The notes: generated from the sequence alone by a model not told the origin. A stretch of DNA of 64,000 nt from G965220075 sp965220075 (GCA_965220075.1 OZ244806.1:2604001-2668000), one strand, 5' to 3'. Positions 47,747-57,433 are shown, counted from the first letter of the stretch. A program made the numbers and translations.

Positions 47747-48470
47747 GCCGCCTCCCCAGGAAGGGACAGTCAACGGTCAGCCGTTGGATCGCCATCGCGC
47801 GGCGCGTTTTCAGGATGTGCACGTCGAGGATCAGGCCCACGGGCAGCTGGCCCAGGCCGCTCCGCCGCCAGCGCCAGCCGCGGCAGGCCACGCCGAGGCG
47901 CAGCGAGGCGAGATAGGGCAGGCCGGTGATGCGCGGGCCGACGTGCTCGGTCACCACCACGACCCCCGTCCCGCCACGACCCGCCAGGTCGGCGAGGTGG
48001 GCGAAACGGTTGGCGCGGGGCCGGGCGTCCCCGAGGTCCAGCAGCAGGGCCTCGAAGCCGTCGCTGCGCAGCAAAGTCGCGGCCGCCCGCAGCGCCGTGT
48101 CAGCGTCCGGCGGGCGCACCACCACCAGGCGCAGCAGATCGAGTCCCAGCGCCACTCCCGCGATGGGGGAGAACGTGCCAGGAAGATCGATGCAGGCCGC
48201 CAACCCGCCGGTATCGAGCGCCGCGGCCAGCGCCCGCAGCCCCAGCGTCAGCGCGCCGCTGGCGGCCGGGCCGGTGATCTCGCTCACGCGGCCCTGGGGA
48301 ATCCCGTCGAACCCGGTGGCGCGATCCAGCTCGGGGATGCCGGTCGATAGGCTGGCCAACGGCGGGGTGACTCCGAACAGCCGCCCCGAGGCCTGTAGCC
48401 CCCAGCGCCGCTCTACCTGGCGGAGGGCATGCTGGACCGCGGCGGGACGCCCGGCGTCGGGTGATGGCAC
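47634..48470 (-). CDS. imuA: ImuA, RecA-like mutasome protein
   Basis: A 278-aa RecA-fold protein: LSTGIPELDRATGFDGIPQG, then GRVSEITGPAASGALTLGLR at the Walker A position, LAACIDLPGTFSP, LLLDLGDARPRANRF and VVVVTEHVGP. The P-loop reads GPAASGALT, without the lysine of RecA, as in several ImuA lineages, so ATP hydrolysis is doubtful. The last 40 residues overlap imuB in another frame and are low-complexity. ImuA recruits ImuB and DnaE2 at damaged forks. No clear SOS box is seen upstream, though TATATT at about 48503-48508 could be a -10. Confidence 0.82.
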   Translation of the reverse strand: MPSPDAGRPAAVQHALRQVERRWGLQASGRLFGVTPPLASLSTGIPELDRATGFDGIPQGRVSEITGPAASGALTLGLRALAAALDTGGLAACIDLPGTFSPIAGVALGLDLLRLVVVRPPDADTALRAAATLLRSDGFEALLLDLGDARPRANRFAHLADLAGRGGTGVVVVTEHVGPRITGLPYLASLRLGVACRGWRWRRSGLGQLPVGLILDVHILKTRRAMAIQRLTVDCPFLGRRHGPRDDLHLDPALPDRPGSLREPSLVGAAPRDLRAAV

Positions 48471-49141
48471 AGCTGGAAGCCTTGGTGGAATGAGTGAGCC
48501 AATATACCAGACAAAAACCGAACATAGGCCGTAGACCCACCGCCCTATCGACGCGCCGGGACCCCATCAGGCCTGTATGCGGGGCAAGCCGCGGCGAGCA
48601 CCGGGTGGCATTAGCGGGCGCCGGTCGCGGGCTAAGCGGATCCTTTCCACCACCGTGCGGCGACTCGGCCACGCCCCTGAGAGATCAACCCGAACCCCAG
48701 CGCGAAAGGTGTAGATTTTGTGTGCTTGGTCGTCGTAGGGGCCGTATTCAGAGCTTTAGAGTGGGCAGTTGCGCAAGGAGCGGTGGTCTTCTTTACATCA
48801 CGCCAGACCCCGAGAGGGGTACCCTGCGTCAAGCAGCCACACCCACGCACCGCACGCGCAAGTCCGAACCGGGCGCACCTATTGGCAAGCGCTTTGACGG
48901 TGTCCCCGACGATTGTCGAAATCTCAGTCGCCGGCGCTCTCCTGAGAGCCGAATAGAGTCTGCCTTCGTGAAGTCCTCTCACTCCCCGAATAACGTGTTC
49001 ACTGACGCTGTCCGAGCCGGTGGCATATGTCGAAGAAGCTCACGCGGCCGAAGATATTGTCCACTCAAACAACTACGTCAACCCGGCAAAACTCACTTCT
49101 TTGCGGCAACGCAAATCCACATGGACGCAGCGAGGTGAAGC
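48471..49141. other. 670-bp divergent intergenic region
   Basis: Between the imu operon (left) and the histidine kinase (right). No supported gene is present. It must hold the imu promoter near 48490-48530 and the kinase promoter near its right end, where composition becomes AT-richer. Confidence 0.45.
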
Positions 49142-50403
49142 GTGTCTGCATCTAAAGATGAGAAGTTCTCTCTAGCTCCCTTTAGTATCCGCCGCAATTC
49201 GATTCACATAAACCTACTCATGCTGATGGTTATTTCGCTTGTCATTTTAAGCACTATTTTGAGCCAATGCTCCTTCAACAACGTCCACGATGCGCTGAGC
49301 GCCGATTTAGAAGACTTGCGTCAGTCCGAGAGCGCCGCTGACGTTTCTACGGGCGAGACAATGGACAGAACGACGCAGGCGGTTTCAACGGGCCAAACAC
49401 AGCTACTGATTACAGGGATTGCCGCCGTCGTCCTGGCAGTGTTAACCACGGTTCGGTTGATAGCCGTCGGGATACGATCTGTGGCTTTGGAGCTCTGGAT
49501 ACGCCGCATGGGCACAGGTGACTTGGACTATAGAGTTGAGATGAAGGGCAAAGATGAAATTGTGGAACTATCCATCGCGCTCGAGGAGCTTAGACAGCGT
49601 TCCATAAAGGCCCTGCAGTTGAATCTCGTTGAAAAATTGTCCAGGGGTCTTCAGGAAAAGAACGCCGAGCTCGAGCGGGTCCTGGTAGAGCTCAGGCAGA
49701 CGCAGGGTCAGATCATCCTGCGGCAGAAGCTGGTCGAGCTAGGGGAGTTGACCGCCGGGGTCGCCCATGAGATCAGAAACCCACTCAATTTTATGAAGAA
49801 CTTCTCCGAAGCATCCGATCGCATGGCGACCGCGCCGACCGCATTGTCCGCGACATGCTCATGATCGGTCGCGGAGGTGGGAAAGCCCAACTGGTGGATA
49901 TAAATGACCTGCTCAAGAAACATGCGTTGATCGCCTACCGCAGTGCGCATGCGCTTGACGAGGAATACCGGTTAGACATAAGATATGATCTCGATCCAAG
50001 CGCGGGAAAGCTATCGTTGGTCTCTGAGGACATAGCCCGTGTGTTCCTTAACTTGGTGGGCAACACATGTTACGCCACAGACGAGAAGCGGCGGGAGGTT
50101 GAAGGGGATCGCGAGCCTTACACGCCCACGCTGTGGTTGAGCACGGAACGGAAAGAGGATGCTGTGGAGGTGCAAATCCGAGATAACGGCATCGGCATCC
50201 CCACGGACGCTATTGATAAGATATTCAATCCTTTCTTTACCACGAAACCAACCGACAAAGGGACCGGATTAGGGCTGAGTCTTTCGAGTGACATCGTTCG
50301 ACAGCATGGCGGCTCAATAACGCCTGTATCCCAACCCGGAGAATACACTGAGATGATTGTCTCCATCCCTGTTTCCGGGGATCTTGCCTCGGCCAGCGAA
50401 TAA
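49142..50403 (+). pseudogene. Membrane sensor histidine kinase broken by internal deletion and frameshift
   Basis: The first 225 codons encode a short cytoplasmic start, a membrane helix (INLLMLMVISLVILSTIL), a roughly 60-residue periplasmic part, a second helix (ITGIAAVVLAVLTTVRLIA), a HAMP domain, a coiled coil and the H-box (AGVAHEIRNPLNFMKNFSE). After ASDR (about 49815) the frame is lost. In another frame the sequence resumes at ADRIVRDMLMIGRG, with the ATPase domain NTCYATDEKRR, IRDNGIGIPTDAI and KGTGLGLSLS. Roughly 40-45 codons of the dimerisation helix hairpin are missing. No response regulator is adjacent. The AT-richer composition suggests transfer. Confidence 0.75.
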
Positions 50404-50425
50404 GCGGCCGCAAACGGCAATAGAA

Positions 50426-50460
50426 CGGCGCCTGCCGGTCGATATGACCGGCAGGCGCCG
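50426..50460. terminator. 15-bp perfect hairpin between convergent genes
   Basis: CGGCGCCTGCCGGTC-gatat-GACCGGCAGGCGCCG. It sits between the kinase stop (50403) and the stop of the opposing von Willebrand gene (50465), so it can act in both directions. There is no T-run on either side. Confidence 0.6.
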
Positions 50461-50464
50461 TGTG

Positions 50465-52534
50465 CTAGCGGCTGTAGCCGGAGGACGGAGTCGGCGGGGC
50501 CTGGACGCGGGCGCTTTCGGCCATCTGTGCGAGCAGGAAGGCGAAGTCATGGTAGGCGCCCAGACCGCCGAGGCGCTTCTGGAGCACCCGCAGCTGCTCT
50601 TCCAGTTCGGATAGATCGCTGGAGACGCTTACGGCGCCACCCTCGCCGCCTTCAGGCAGGCTGCTGTAGCGATCGGACGCAAGGGCGACGATCGCCCCAA
50701 GCTGGAGCAGAGGGTCGACCTGCGACCCGGTCAGGCTGGTGTCGAGCCGGCCGGCCACCTCGGCCTGGACAGCCCGCGATTGCCCAGTGTCGGGAACTAC
50801 CCAGCGCAGCTCAACCCGGCCCAGCCTGACGTCCTGGGCCGCGCGGCCGAGCACCCGATCGTGCAGCTCAAGCTCATAGAAGACCGTAGTGGCCGCGCCC
50901 GAGGGAATCTCGGCGAATTCCTTGCGGTCCTGCGCGAAGTTCTGGTCGGCGGTGACCCGGTTCTCGTAGCCAACGATGCGCCACGACCTGACCACGTCGG
51001 GGTCCCAGGTGACCTGCGCGCGGGTCTGGTCGGCGAAGGGCGTGGAGAGGGCGAGCCAGTTTTCGCGGCTGAAGGTGCTGCGCGCCTGGCCGGTGTCGTC
51101 GAGATAGCGGTACCAGCCGTTGCCGTAGTGCGCCAGCTGCTCCAGCAAGACGTCGTTGTAGTTGGCGACGCCGACGCCGATGGTGATCAGGCGCAGCGGG
51201 TTGCCGGCGTTGCTGTCATAGGCCGACTCCAGGATCGCGAACGGGTTGGTGGCGTCCACGTTGGCGACGCCGTCGGACATCAAGATGACGTAGTTGTAGG
51301 CGTCGGGACGTTCGAGGCGCGCCTGGTTGGCCAGCTGGACGCCGAGGTTGAGGCCGGCCTGCACGTTGGTGCTGCCATGCGGCTCAAGTCGATCGATGGA
51401 ATCTACGACCGCCGACTGGTCGGGCGCCCGGTGCGTGACGGTGAGGTCTTCGATAACCCAGTCGGTGAAGTGGACTACGGCCACGCGGTCGCGCGGTCGC
51501 AGGCTTTGCCGGATGGTCTCCGCCGCGGCGCGGGCGATGTCCACCCGGTTCCCGTCGCTCATCGAGCCTGAGGCGTCGAGCACCAGCGTCACGTTGAGCG
51601 GCCGGTCATCGGGTACCTCGGCCGCCTGGAAGGCGATTCGGGCCAGATGCCTGCGCTCGTTCAGCGGGTGCATGGCGACGTCGCTGGAGATCGCAAAGCC
51701 CCATCGGTCCGCCGGTTGGGCGTACTGGTAGTCGAAGGCGTTGATCCACTCCTCGGACCGCACCGAGTCCGGCTCGATGTCATAGCCCTCACGAGCCCAG
51801 GCGAGCGCCAACTGGTAGGAGGTGCGGTCGGTATCCAAGCTGAAGGTCGAGACGGCGTCTTGTGACGTGTCGACGAAGGGTTGCCGCCCGAGGTCCTGGA
51901 AGGTGGTGTCGGGGGGCCGGGCGGGAGCGCCGCCGCGATCGGCATCGGCCGGCACCGGCGCTCTGCCTATGGCCTCTACCACCACCGTCTTGGCGACTGT
52001 CACAGTGACCACCTTCTCGACAGTCTTGGTGACAGGCACCTCCCTGGCGACGGCCTTCTCGACCGCCGCCGTGACGATTCGGGCGGGAGCCGCCGTGGCC
52101 GCGGCGACGCCCCGTGTAACGGGTCGAGTGGGAGCTCGCGTCGACACGGCGACGCCCGACGCGGCGGCTGAGGTGGGAACTGGCGTCATCGCGGCGGCTG
52201 CCGGCGTGACAACCTTCTCGACCTCGGCCACCGTCGCTTCCGACTGAGCGCCCGGCTCAGGTCCATCGTCGATGGCGCGGGCGGCCAGGAAGACGGCCGA
52301 GGCGGCCACCGCGACGGCGCCGCCGGTTGCCATTACGGGGAACCAGTTGTGCTTGGCGGCCGCGAGGATCTTGCGTCGAATCCGCGCCACGGGATGCGGC
52401 GAGGCCTGCGGTTCGAGACGGCTTTCCAGCGACTCCCAGAGGTTCGCGGGAGCGCGAAGGTCGTTGGCTTCGGCCGCGAAGTGCTCACGCAGCACGCGTC
52501 CCATGTCCTGGTATGACGAGTGGTTACTGGCCAT
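50465..52534 (-). CDS. von Willebrand A domain membrane protein, probable anti-sigma partner
   Basis: A 689-aa protein. Residues 1-60 are cytoplasmic and anti-sigma-like (REHFAAEANDLRAPANLWES), and a membrane helix spans about 64-87. Then comes a 130-residue Val/Thr/Lys-rich linker (EVPVTKTVEKVVTVTVAKTV) of a style common in Chloroflexota surface proteins, an N-terminal YfbK-type domain (AVSTFSLDTDRTSYQLA) and a vWA domain with MIDAS LVLDASGSMSDGN near 320. A DUF3520-type C-terminus closes it. It overlaps the ECF sigma gene by 11 bases, so it is probably the membrane sensor/anti-sigma factor for it. No zinc-binding anti-sigma motif is seen. Confidence 0.78.
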   Translation of the reverse strand: MASNHSSYQDMGRVLREHFAAEANDLRAPANLWESLESRLEPQASPHPVARIRRKILAAAKHNWFPVMATGGAVAVAASAVFLAARAIDDGPEPGAQSEATVAEVEKVVTPAAAAMTPVPTSAAASGVAVSTRAPTRPVTRGVAAATAAPARIVTAAVEKAVAREVPVTKTVEKVVTVTVAKTVVVEAIGRAPVPADADRGGAPARPPDTTFQDLGRQPFVDTSQDAVSTFSLDTDRTSYQLALAWAREGYDIEPDSVRSEEWINAFDYQYAQPADRWGFAISSDVAMHPLNERRHLARIAFQAAEVPDDRPLNVTLVLDASGSMSDGNRVDIARAAAETIRQSLRPRDRVAVVHFTDWVIEDLTVTHRAPDQSAVVDSIDRLEPHGSTNVQAGLNLGVQLANQARLERPDAYNYVILMSDGVANVDATNPFAILESAYDSNAGNPLRLITIGVGVANYNDVLLEQLAHYGNGWYRYLDDTGQARSTFSRENWLALSTPFADQTRAQVTWDPDVVRSWRIVGYENRVTADQNFAQDRKEFAEIPSGAATTVFYELELHDRVLGRAAQDVRLGRVELRWVVPDTGQSRAVQAEVAGRLDTSLTGSQVDPLLQLGAIVALASDRYSSLPEGGEGGAVSVSSDLSELEEQLRVLQKRLGGLGAYHDFAFLLAQMAESARVQAPPTPSSGYSR

Positions 52535-53081
52535 GTCCGTAAGCCTCTCTGGCGCCGCCCGCTGTGAGCTGATCTCGAAGCTGGCCGAGTGCGCGGTGCA
52601 GCCTGGATTTGACGGTGCCCTCGCGCACGCCGATCGCCTCGGCCAGTTGGGGCACCGTTAGGTCGGCGAAGTAGCGCAAGACCACGACCTGCCGGTGGTC
52701 CGGATTGAGGCCGGCCAGGGCCTGCCTGATCGCCTGGCGGTCGAACTGCGCCTCCACCGCTTCAACCGGATGGGAGTCGTCATCCGCCTGGTTATGGTCT
52801 TCAAGCGGGACCGTGGGAACCGCCCGCTTTCTACGCTGCGACACGATCGCGTTCACCAGAATGCGAACGAGCCACGGTTTGACCGGGCGGCCGCTGCGGA
52901 AGCCTTTGATTCCCCGCCAGGCGGAGAGCAAGGCCTCCTGGACCTGCTCCTCGGCCAGCGCGCGGTTCCCGGTCATTAGGAGCGCCGTGCCGTAGAGCAC
53001 GTCTTTGTACTGCTCCACCAGATGGCGGAACGCTTCGTGCTCACCGTCCTGACAACGCAGAACGGCTTGTTCATCGGTCAT
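52524..53081 (-). CDS. ECF-type RNA polymerase sigma factor
   Basis: A 185-aa sigma-70-family protein: region 2 with EAFRHLVEQYKDVLYGTALLM and ALLSAWRGIKGFRSGRPVKP, a short linker, and region 4 with LNPDHRQVVVLRYFADLTVP and EAIGVREGTVKSRLHRALGQ. It directs RNA polymerase to a small regulon. The downstream overlapping gene encodes a membrane protein that may hold it inactive. The upstream 53082-53200 region would contain its promoter. Confidence 0.92.
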   Translation of the reverse strand: MTDEQAVLRCQDGEHEAFRHLVEQYKDVLYGTALLMTGNRALAEEQVQEALLSAWRGIKGFRSGRPVKPWLVRILVNAIVSQRRKRAVPTVPLEDHNQADDDSHPVEAVEAQFDRQAIRQALAGLNPDHRQVVVLRYFADLTVPQLAEAIGVREGTVKSRLHRALGQLRDQLTAGGAREAYGHGQ

Positions 53082-53469
53082 ATGCCGCCCTCATGGCCCG
53101 TTCTCCTGCTGGGACTCTAATCAACACTACGCACGGTTGGGTGGAATCGTTCCCTGCCCACGTCGGCGGGGAACGTGTGCGGGTCCACGGGAGCGTCTGG
53201 GGCGGCGGGTCCGCCGGCCGTGGCGTTTGCGGTTCGACAGGCTCACCGCGAACGGATGCGGGGGCCGCTTTTGCCAGGCGGAGGAATAAGGTGCGCCTAC
53301 GCACGTCGTCAGCCCGGCCGGTTCGGGCCAACTACGTCTGATCAGTTGGGACGGGCCGGCACTTCGGTTCTGAGCGGCCAGGCGGCCGTGCACTCACTGG
53401 GTAGGCGTAAAAAAAGTCATCATTTGATGCATACTATGGTGCTCACGGCTTTGAGAACCGGGGGATGAG
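53082..53469. other. Divergent intergenic region between sigma factor and vapBC
   Basis: No gene is supported. At 53418-53429 the palindrome CATCATTTGATG, preceded by an A-run and followed by CATACT as a possible -10, lies 41 bases before vapB and may be the VapBC operator. Confidence 0.45.
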
Positions 53470-53667
53470 GTGAGAACGACCCTGAACCTCGACGAACGGT
53501 TGTTGGACGAAGCTCAACGACTCACCGGCATCGACGGGAAAACCGCTCTGGTGAGAGAGAGCCTACGCGCTCTGATCGAACGGGAAAGCGCCCGGCGATT
53601 GGCGAGTCTGGGCGGAAGTGAGCCTCGGTTGCGGCCCATCCCACGCCGGAGAACGGCGTCTGGATGA
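53470..53667 (+). CDS. vapB: VapB antitoxin
   Basis: A 65-aa antitoxin (MRTTLNLDERLLDEAQRLTG, then KTALVRESLRALIERESARR) of the VapB type, with an N-terminal ribbon-helix-helix DNA-binding domain and a basic tail. GTG 53470 follows GGGGATGAG. Its stop overlaps the vapC start (ATGA). Confidence 0.88.
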   Translation: MRTTLNLDERLLDEAQRLTGIDGKTALVRESLRALIERESARRLASLGGSEPRLRPIPRRRTASG

Positions 53668-54035
53668 TTCTGGTCGATACGGCGGTCTGGATAGACCACC
53701 TGCGCGGCGGAGAGGCGCTCCTGGTGTCCCTCTTGCACGACAACCAGGTACTGGTTCACCCCATGGTTGTCGGTGAACTGGCTTGCGGCAATCTGCACAA
53801 TCGGGACAACGTGCTCGAACTGCTTGGCGGGTTGCCTGAAGCGCCCGTAGCGGCTGATGACGAAGTGCTCGTCTTTATCGAACGGCACCGACTCATGGGC
53901 CGCGGGATTGGATACATCGACGCCCATCTTCTGGCAGCTACGGCGCTTGCCGAACCAACTCTCTTGTGGACGAGCGACCGGCGGCTCATGGATGTGGCCG
54001 CAAAACTGAGTCTTGCCTATAGCCCGCCGCACTAG
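53664..54035 (+). CDS. vapC: VapC PIN-domain toxin
   Basis: A 123-aa PIN ribonuclease: MILVDTAVWIDHLRGGEALL (first Asp), HPMVVGELACGNLH (Glu), GRGIGYIDAHLLAATAL (Asp) and LLWTSDRRLMDVA (last acid). All active-site acids are present. It is a standard vapBC pair and unrelated in sequence to the two PIN toxins in the hsd island. Confidence 0.9.
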   Translation: MILVDTAVWIDHLRGGEALLVSLLHDNQVLVHPMVVGELACGNLHNRDNVLELLGGLPEAPVAADDEVLVFIERHRLMGRGIGYIDAHLLAATALAEPTLLWTSDRRLMDVAAKLSLAYSPPH

Positions 54036-54359
54036 GCATGACCAGGGCCATGTCGCCGCACATTTCCAGCCACGTGCTGGTTCGGTGCAAGGCTCGGAAC
54101 AGGTGCGGCCAGGAAGGGCGCCACATCCAGGGCGGTCCGTGGAGGCCACGACCCGAACCCCTCGTGAACTGGACAAGCACCAGCGCCACTTCGCGCTTGA
54201 CGAAGCGCTGGCGTCGAACAGGCACGGTGCCAGCGAGCTCGGACCCGGCATCGGCAGTCGCGCGCGATCGGCTGTAGCATTGAGACCGGACGCGGTTGGG
54301 AGTGGGGAACCAGGGCGGAGGCCAGCTAAACCCTCTGGTTCCGGACAAAGGAGCCCGCA
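54036..54359. other. Intergenic region before the amine oxidase
   Basis: 324 bases without a supported gene. AAAGGAG near 54347 is the ribosome site of the next gene. Confidence 0.45.
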
Positions 54360-55934
54360 GTGCCGCCACGAAAGATGACCAAACGCGAGTTCCTGCGCGC
54401 CGTCGGCGGTGTGGCCGGGGTTGCCGCCACCTATCACACCATGAACGCGCTGGGCGTGCTGGGTCCCGAGACGGCCCATGCAGCCTCACCCGATCTGCCC
54501 TACGGCTCAGGCTATGGGAAGCGCGTCGTCATCCTTGGCGCCGGGATCTCGGGCATGACGGCCGCCTACGAGCTATCGAAAGCGGACTACCACTGCACGA
54601 TCCTGGAGGCCACCGACCGCGCCGGCGGCCGCAACATGACGGTGCGCGCGGGAGACGTGATCCGCGAGTCGGACAGCCGGCAATGGGTTGACTTCGACAG
54701 AGAGGACCATCTCTACGCAAACCTCGGTCCGGCCCGCATTCCCTACCACCACCGAACAATCCTGGGCTATTGCAAGGAGTTCGGCGTCGAGCTGGAAGTC
54801 TTCACCAACGACAACCGCGGGGCGCTTTTCCACAACCTGGAGCGTTTCGGCGGCGAGCCCGTGGTGGGCCGGCGAGTCGCGACCGACCTGCGCGGGTACA
54901 TAGCCGAGCTGCTCGCCAAGGCGGTGAATCGCAACGCGCTGGACAGCGAGCTGACGGGTGACGACAAGGAGCGCGTCCTGAGCATGCTGGTCGAGTTTGG
55001 CGACCTGAATCCCGATCATCTCTACAAAGGCTCAAGTCGAGGCGGTTATAGCGGTGAGCTCGTCAACGCGGGTCTTGCACCCGGGGACGTGGACGACCCG
55101 CTCGACTTCAGCGAGCTGCTCAGGTCGGAGTTCTGGGAGTACAAGCTGCACTTCGGCTACTTCCTCAACCAGAACCCAACGTTGTTCCAGCCGGTTGGCG
55201 GGATGGACGCCATCGCGAAGGCCTTCCAAGCGCGGGTGGGGCGTCTGATTCGGTACGGCAGCGTTGTCGAGGAGATCCGCAAGACGCCGAGCGGCGCCCG
55301 CATAGTCCACCGGAATCAGCGCCGCGGCGTGACGGAATCCCTGGACGCGGACTTCGTGATCTGCACCATACCGGCGCCGGTCTTGAAGGGCATTCCCAAC
55401 GACTTCGCGCCGGATATGCAAGCGGCCATCGAGTCGGTGGCGTTCGTCCCGGCCGTCAAGATTGGCTTCCAGACCCGCCGGCGCTTTTGGGAGGACGATC
55501 ACGCCATCTACGGCGGCATCTCCTGGACCGACCAGGACATTACGCAGATCTGGTATCCGTCAAACGGATATCACCGCGACAAAGGCGTCATCCTGGGCGC
55601 TTACATCTGGGACGACAAACCCGGCCAGGGCGAGCGCTTTGCCAACATGACCCCGCCGGAGCGCCTGCGGGCCGCCATCGCCGAGGGCGAGCGCCTGCAC
55701 CCCGGGTATGCAGACGAGATTGAATCCGGCGTCAGCCGGGCCTGGCTCAAGGTGCCCTACCAGAAGGGCGGCTGGCCGGAGAGCTACAAGGCGCCGGCGC
55801 GTCTGCGCGAGCCCGACGGAGCGATCTACCTCGCGGGCGACCAGGTGACCGCCCTGCCGGGCTGGCAGGAGGGCGCCGCCCTGGCGGCCCACTCGGTGGT
55901 GAACGCCATCAACGACCGGGTAACGGCAAGCTAG
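54360..55934 (+). CDS. Secreted flavin monoamine oxidase / L-amino-acid oxidase family
   Basis: A 524-aa FAD enzyme starting at GTG 54360 after AAAGGAG. The N-terminus is Tat-like (MTKREFLRAVGG, with Lys-Arg in place of Arg-Arg, then a hydrophobic stretch and AHA cleavage site). The FAD-binding motif is VVILGAGISGMTAAYEL (about 57-73) with TILEATDRAGGRN. The C-terminal flavin motif is IYLAGDQVTALPGWQEGAAL. It would oxidatively deaminate amines or amino acids outside the membrane, giving ammonia and peroxide. The adjacent amino-acid ABC transporter supports an amino-acid substrate. Confidence 0.85.
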   Translation: MPPRKMTKREFLRAVGGVAGVAATYHTMNALGVLGPETAHAASPDLPYGSGYGKRVVILGAGISGMTAAYELSKADYHCTILEATDRAGGRNMTVRAGDVIRESDSRQWVDFDREDHLYANLGPARIPYHHRTILGYCKEFGVELEVFTNDNRGALFHNLERFGGEPVVGRRVATDLRGYIAELLAKAVNRNALDSELTGDDKERVLSMLVEFGDLNPDHLYKGSSRGGYSGELVNAGLAPGDVDDPLDFSELLRSEFWEYKLHFGYFLNQNPTLFQPVGGMDAIAKAFQARVGRLIRYGSVVEEIRKTPSGARIVHRNQRRGVTESLDADFVICTIPAPVLKGIPNDFAPDMQAAIESVAFVPAVKIGFQTRRRFWEDDHAIYGGISWTDQDITQIWYPSNGYHRDKGVILGAYIWDDKPGQGERFANMTPPERLRAAIAEGERLHPGYADEIESGVSRAWLKVPYQKGGWPESYKAPARLREPDGAIYLAGDQVTALPGWQEGAALAAHSVVNAINDRVTAS

Positions 55935-56208
55935 CGCGAGGAGTGGTGCGCCGCCGTATCAGGATCGGCAGGCCGATCAACCCGCGGTGCCTGCCCGGAC
56001 TGAAGCCCCGCTGCGGAAGTTCCTGACGGAGTAGTGGAGCGCCGCGCGGCCTGCGTTCGCGCTCATTGTTTCACCGGCTCATAGAGCCGCGCCTGAGCAG
56101 CATGAGAAAGTCGACAAAAAGTTTGACGCTGACGGCGCTCGCGCGGCAAAGTCTCGTAGGCTAGATGTGGATTGTGACCACCCAAAATTGAGGACCGGGA
56201 GAGCGAGC

Positions 56209-57294
56209 ATGAGATCGAGATTGATTGGTCTGCTGTTGCTGATGGCACTCGCCCTTGTCGTCGCCGCCGCATGTGACGGCAGCGACGGGGAGAAGGCGGC
56301 TGAGGGCGAAATGACGGCCAGCCGTCTGGCCACAGTGCAGGAACGCGGCACGCTCATCTGCGCCAGCCGGAACGACGTGCCGGGCTACGGCTCGCTGGAC
56401 GCCTCCGGCCGCAACGTGGGCTTTGACATCGACTTGTGCCGCGCCGTCGCCGCGGCCGTGCTGGGCGACGCCGAAGCTATCCAGATCACCCTGATCAACG
56501 CGGCTGAGCGCGGTCCGACGATTCAGTCGGGCGAGGTCGACTTGCTGGTGCGTACCGTGACGTGGACGACTTCCCGCGACGCGCAGTGGGGCAACTACGT
56601 ACACACGACGTTCTACGACGGCCAGGGCTTCATGGTTCCGAAGTCGCTGGGCGTGAGCTCCGCCAGCGAACTGAGCGGCGCCTCGGTTTGCGTGACGGCC
56701 GGAACCACGACCGAGTTGAACATGTCCGACTTCTTCCGGCAGAACAACCTGGAGTACAACCCCAAGGTGTTCGAGGACACCGACGTGGTGCTTGACTCCT
56801 ACAAGGAAGGCCAGTGCGATGTCTTCACGAACGACCGATCGCAGCTGGCGGCGCTGCGCAGCGCACTGCCGAACCCGGATGAGCACGTGATCCTGCCGGA
56901 GACCATCTCCGAGGAACCTCTTGGCCCGGTGGTGCCCCACGGTGACGAGCAATGGTTCGACATCGTGAAGACGGTGGTGTCCGGGCTGATCTACGCCGAG
57001 GCCTACGGCGTGACCAGCGGCAACGTGTCGCAGATGGCCTCCGGCGACAACGTGAAGGTGAAGCGTCTGCTCGGTACGGAGGGCGGCTTTGGCCAGGACA
57101 CCCTGGGGCTGTCGGAAACGTTCATGCAGGACGTGATCACGCAGGTGGGCAACTACGGCGAGATCTACGATCGCAACCTCGGGGCGGGAGGGATCGACCT
57201 GCCGCGCGAGGGTGGGCGGAACGCTCTGTGGGCGAACGCCCCGTGCACGGATTGCCCGAAGGGCGGCCAGATATACGCTCCGCCGTTGCGCTGA
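56209..57294 (+). CDS. aapJ: Amino-acid ABC transporter substrate-binding lipoprotein (AapJ-like)
   Basis: A 361-aa protein from ATG 56209 (GGGAGAG upstream); an earlier in-frame ATG gives 14 unlikely residues. The lipoprotein signal is MRSRLIGLLLLMALALVVAA with Cys next. The mature part has the bacterial SBP_3 fold: RLATVQERGTLICASRNDVP, GFDIDLCRAVAAAVLG, LLVRTVTWTTSRD and SGASVCVTAGTTTELN. It binds general L-amino acids and delivers them to the permease pair encoded downstream. Confidence 0.9.
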   Translation: MRSRLIGLLLLMALALVVAAACDGSDGEKAAEGEMTASRLATVQERGTLICASRNDVPGYGSLDASGRNVGFDIDLCRAVAAAVLGDAEAIQITLINAAERGPTIQSGEVDLLVRTVTWTTSRDAQWGNYVHTTFYDGQGFMVPKSLGVSSASELSGASVCVTAGTTTELNMSDFFRQNNLEYNPKVFEDTDVVLDSYKEGQCDVFTNDRSQLAALRSALPNPDEHVILPETISEEPLGPVVPHGDEQWFDIVKTVVSGLIYAEAYGVTSGNVSQMASGDNVKVKRLLGTEGGFGQDTLGLSETFMQDVITQVGNYGEIYDRNLGAGGIDLPREGGRNALWANAPCTDCPKGGQIYAPPLR

Positions 57295-57321
57295 GCGACT
57301 CGCTATAGAAGCAGGGTTTCA

Positions 57322-57354
57322 GAAGCCGGGGGATGCGCGGCATCCCCCGGCTTC
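57322..57354 (+). terminator. Strong hairpin between aapJ and the permease genes
   Basis: GAAGCCGGGGGATG-cgcgg-CATCCCCCGGCTTC, a 14-bp perfect stem 28 bases after the aapJ stop. Such hairpins usually protect or partly terminate the binding-protein transcript so that it exceeds permease levels. Only a short pyrimidine-rich run follows. Confidence 0.6.
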
Positions 57355-57433
57355 CTTATATGCTTCCGACTAAACCGCTGCGGCGGCGCGACGCGGGGGT
57401 CGATCCATCCGAGCCGTAAACAGACTTCTGTAC

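Noticed and set aside
48500..48540. SOS/LexA box before imuA
   Set aside because: CGAACATAGGCCG has only one recognisable half-site of the Gram-positive LexA box; the other half does not match.
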